A DNA stretch of 64,000 nt from assembly GCF_017255295.1 (NCBI RefSeq), contig NZ_JAFKDE010000008.1, forward strand, positions 62,001 to 126,000, in the 5' to 3' direction. Positions within the stretch are counted from its first letter, which is position 1; every line of letters starts with the position of its first letter. The position numbers and the translations under genes are program-made. Below are positions 61,966-64,000 of the stretch, piece after piece. This DNA is from Nitratireductor aquimarinus (GTDB taxonomy: Bacteria; Pseudomonadota; Alphaproteobacteria; Rhizobiales; Rhizobiaceae). The notes below the pieces were generated by a model. It saw only the letters and a program-made list of their open reading frames with translations, made no database searches and had not been told where the DNA came from.

Positions 61966-63567
61966 TTAGGCGGCAAGCCAGAGGCGGCTGGCGATCTGTC
62001 CGTTGGACAGGTCGTTGCCCAGATCGTCGACCCAGCCCTTCACGTTCTTGGCCTGTGCGTTCAGATAGTTGTTGAACACGGGCAGGATCAGACCGCTGTT
62101 GTCGCGCACCATCATCGCCATTTCCTGGTACAGCGCAGCGCGCTTTTCCTGATCGGTCTCGGCGCGCGCCTCGAGCAGCTTCCTGTCGAAATCCGGGTTC
62201 TTGTACCGGGTGTCGTTCCAGGTGGAGGTGGAAAGCTGCGTGGTGGTGTAGCGAATGTCCTGGGTCGGACGACCGCCCCAATAGGAAGCGCAGAAAGGCT
62301 TCTTGTTCCAGACATTGGACCAGTAGCCATCATCAGGCTCGCGCTTGATGTCGAGCGTGATGCCGGCTTCCTTGGCCGTCGACTGGAAGAGCACGGCGGC
62401 ATCCACCGCGCCGGAGAATGCGGCATTGGAGGTGCGCAGGCTGATGGGGCCTTCGTGGCCGGATTTCTTGTAGTGGAACGCGGCCTTCTCGGGATCGTAT
62501 TCGCGCTGCGGGATGCCCGTGGGCGAAAGCGCGTAGGCGTCGTTCACCGGGTAGTCATTGCCGAGCGTGCCATAGCCGCCAAGGATGTTGTCGAGCATTG
62601 CCTGACGGTCGACGGCGAGCTTGAGCGCCATGCGCAGGTCGTTGTTGTCGAACGGCGCGGTGTCGCCGTGCATCAGGAAGGAATAGAAGCCCTTGCCCGG
62701 TGTGCTGAGGGTTTCGACATTCGGCGCGCGCGACAGGAGCTTCATCGTCTTCGGGTCGAGCGAATTGATGAAGTGCACCTTGCCAGAGGAAAGCGCTGCA
62801 ATCCGCGCCGTGTTGTCGTTGATGACGAGGATCTCGACACTGTCGACGAAACCGCGGTCTTCGTTCCAGTCATCTTCGTTGCGGGTGAAGGTGATGCGGA
62901 CGCCGGGCTCGAAACTCTCCAGCTTGTAGGGGCCGGTGCCGATCACGTTTTCCGGGTCGTCCATGCCGCCATTCTGCTGGATCTGCAGATGGTAGTCGGT
63001 CAGGAGAAGCGGTAGGTCGGCATTGCCGTTCTTTAGGGTGATCACCAGATCACCATTCTGCTCTTCGATCCGCTCGATGTCTTCGAGAAGGCCGAGGGCG
63101 GCGGATTTGGAATCCTTGTCGGAATGGCGGCGCAGTGTCTGCACCACGTCGTTCATCGCAAGCGGGCTGCCGTCATGGAAGCGCACATCCTGGCGCAGCT
63201 TGAAGGTCCAGACTTTCGCGTCTGCGGACGAGCTCCAGCTTTCAGCAAGCGAAGGCAGCGCCTCGCCGCTCTGGGGATCGGTGGTCACCAGACGGTCGCC
63301 CCAGGTGAAGCCGACCACGAACATGGTGCTGCCGGAATAAGTGCCGGGGTCGAGAATGTCGGTGGTCTGGCCGCCGTCGAGGCCGAGCTTCAGATGCCCG
63401 CCGCGCTGGGGCTTTTCATCGGCGGCACGTGCGTTTGAAGGCAGAAGGAGGCCGGAAGCGCTCAGCACGAACCCTGCAGCGGCAGCAGAACCCAGAAAAC
63501 GGCGTCGGCCGAGGTCTTGCACGTTGTCGTGAGATGTCTTGCAGGTGGCGGGTATGCGATTTTTCAT
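61966..63567 (-). CDS. Peptide-type ABC binding protein (family 5, normal order)
   Basis: A 533-residue protein with a Tat-type signal, NVQDLGRRRFLGSAAAAGFV, cleaved near NARAA. The order is that of DppA/OppA: GGHLKLGLDGGQTTDILDPG, PSLAESWSSSADAKVWTFKL, QDVRFHDGSPLAMNDVVQTL, NVIGTGPYKLESFEPG, then AALFQSTAKEAG-like AVLFQSTAKEAGITLDIK, and KNPDFDRKLLEARAETDQEK at the end. ATG 63567 is preferred over the longer frame to 63720; AAGGA lies about 11 nt upstream. It is first in the operon with dppB, dppC and the fused ATPase, divergent from an XRE regulator. Confidence 0.9.
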   Translation of the reverse strand: MKNRIPATCKTSHDNVQDLGRRRFLGSAAAAGFVLSASGLLLPSNARAADEKPQRGGHLKLGLDGGQTTDILDPGTYSGSTMFVVGFTWGDRLVTTDPQSGEALPSLAESWSSSADAKVWTFKLRQDVRFHDGSPLAMNDVVQTLRRHSDKDSKSAALGLLEDIERIEEQNGDLVITLKNGNADLPLLLTDYHLQIQQNGGMDDPENVIGTGPYKLESFEPGVRITFTRNEDDWNEDRGFVDSVEILVINDNTARIAALSSGKVHFINSLDPKTMKLLSRAPNVETLSTPGKGFYSFLMHGDTAPFDNNDLRMALKLAVDRQAMLDNILGGYGTLGNDYPVNDAYALSPTGIPQREYDPEKAAFHYKKSGHEGPISLRTSNAAFSGAVDAAVLFQSTAKEAGITLDIKREPDDGYWSNVWNKKPFCASYWGGRPTQDIRYTTTQLSTSTWNDTRYKNPDFDRKLLEARAETDQEKRAALYQEMAMMVRDNSGLILPVFNNYLNAQAKNVKGWVDDLGNDLSNGQIASRLWLAA

Positions 63568-63730
63568 CCGAGCGATTTTCCTTCGTTTTTCTTGTCGTCG
63601 TGCGGTCCCGGCGGCGATTTTCATGGCAAAACCGTCCCCGGTGCATGAAATGCGGACGGGGATTCGCGCTGGGATTGTTTGAGGTGGGACGTGTGTAGGA
63701 GGGTTGCGATTGCGTCTCAATTTCGTATGT

Positions 63731-63760
63731 TGACGCTAACTGACGCTAGTTGAAGCTATT
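63731..63760. promoter_or_regulatory. Three 10-bp direct repeats, TGAxGCTA
   Basis: TGACGCTAAC, TGACGCTAGT and TGAAGCTATT follow each other without gap at 63731, 63741 and 63751. The 10-bp period puts each copy on the same helix face. They end 10 nt before the XRE-type gene and lie about 165 nt before the divergent binding-protein gene. Confidence 0.7.
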
Positions 63761-63770
63761 TCGCCTGTTT

Positions 63771-64000
63771 ATGTTCACTGATCGCACCAATTTTGCCGCG
63801 AACCTGCGCTTCGCATGCAGCACGCATCCATCCGTTGCGGGCGTGTGCCGCGAAATCGGGATAAACCGGCAGCAATTCAACAGATATCTTTCGGGCCAGA
63901 CCCTGCCATCTGCGTACAATACGGGCCTTATCGCGCGTTATTTCGGCATTTCGGCGGAAGATTTCGAATTGTCGGAAATGCGCTTCAGGGCCATGTTCGA
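63771..64000 (+). CDS. XRE-type helix-turn-helix regulator (3' end outside window)
   Basis: An open frame from ATG 63771 to the window edge (76 codons). The residues NFAANLRFACSTHPSVAGVC, then REIGINRQQFNRYLSGQ and NTGLIARYFGISAEDFEL, fit a Cro/C1-like domain in which INRQQFNRYLSG is the recognition helix region. The rest of the protein is not visible, so any effector domain is unknown. No good ribosome site is seen in front of the ATG; the 10-bp repeats end just upstream and suggest autoregulation together with control of the divergent Dpp-type operon. Confidence 0.75.
   Translation, partial: MFTDRTNFAANLRFACSTHPSVAGVCREIGINRQQFNRYLSGQTLPSAYNTGLIARYFGISAEDFELSEMRFRAMF

Noticed and set aside
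60907-63015. 702-codon plus-strand open frame
   Set aside because: Antisense to dppB and the second binding protein; Asp/His/Arg-rich without family pattern.

Overview
The window is GC-rich (about 60-65% by eye) and gene-dense, with many ATGA/GTGA start-stop overlaps. No rRNA, tRNA, CRISPR array, transposase or phage gene was seen. The protein families (many SBP-dependent importers, MocR, FCD-GntR, IclR and LysR regulators, hexameric glutamate dehydrogenase, HyuAB) suggest an alphaproteobacterium of the Hyphomicrobiales, Phyllobacteriaceae-like. This is inference from gene style; no phylogenetic marker is present. The window reads as an accessory catabolic stretch carrying six importers (one TRAP, five ABC), mostly next to a dedicated regulator and degradative enzymes.

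Layout. 1-1.8 kb: a truncated dipeptide-epimerase-like enzyme overlapping an alpha-oxoamine-synthase-like PLP enzyme. 1.9-8.5 kb: a mevalonate-use locus with TRAP importer (dctPQM), degradative HMG-CoA reductase (mvaA), HMG-CoA lyase (mvaB) and a divergent MocR regulator with an array of GGGACA operators. 8.7-11.3 kb: two tandem pentapeptide-repeat proteins and an outer-membrane barrel protein. 11.3-18 kb: one minus-strand operon with an NMT1/SsuA-type ABC importer, FCD-GntR regulator, an Ldh2-type oxidoreductase lacking its active-site His motif, a BAAT-like serine hydrolase and a DUF1684 protein. 18.2-25.6 kb: LysR, divergent from an operon of MBL hydrolase, carbohydrate-type ABC importer, HAD and HD proteins. 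25.9-27.3 kb: gdhA. 27.4-36.7 kb: two convergent operons, TetR/enoyl-CoA hydratase/acyl-CoA ligase/two hotdog proteins against a Liv-type importer plus alpha/beta hydrolase, each preceded by the same 24-bp operator (23 of 24 bases identical). 37-38.9 kb: a CPA1-type antiporter. 39-64 kb: a peptide, cyclic-amide and D-amino-acid scavenging region: a D-aminopeptidase-like serine hydrolase, an unusual M28 protein, IclR with two matching palindromes, racemase, Dpp-type importer, quinone-oxidoreductase-like protein, HyuB, HyuA, an M20 dipeptidase, an S15-type hydrolase, a second Dpp-type importer, and the start of an XRE regulator behind three 10-bp direct repeats.

The most striking observation is the binding protein of the Hyu-linked importer (44364-46016). 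The segment that normally forms the C-terminal part of a family-5 (DppA/OppA) binding protein comes directly after the signal peptide, and the normally N-terminal part follows. It therefore looks like a natural circular permutant. The second Dpp-type binding protein here (61966-63567) has the normal order and serves as an internal control. Other candidates for undescribed biology are the MBL/ABC/HAD/HD operon, the Ldh2/BAAT/DUF1684 operon, and the TetR-bracketed acyl-CoA locus, whose hotdog pair includes one partner that has lost the active-site segment.
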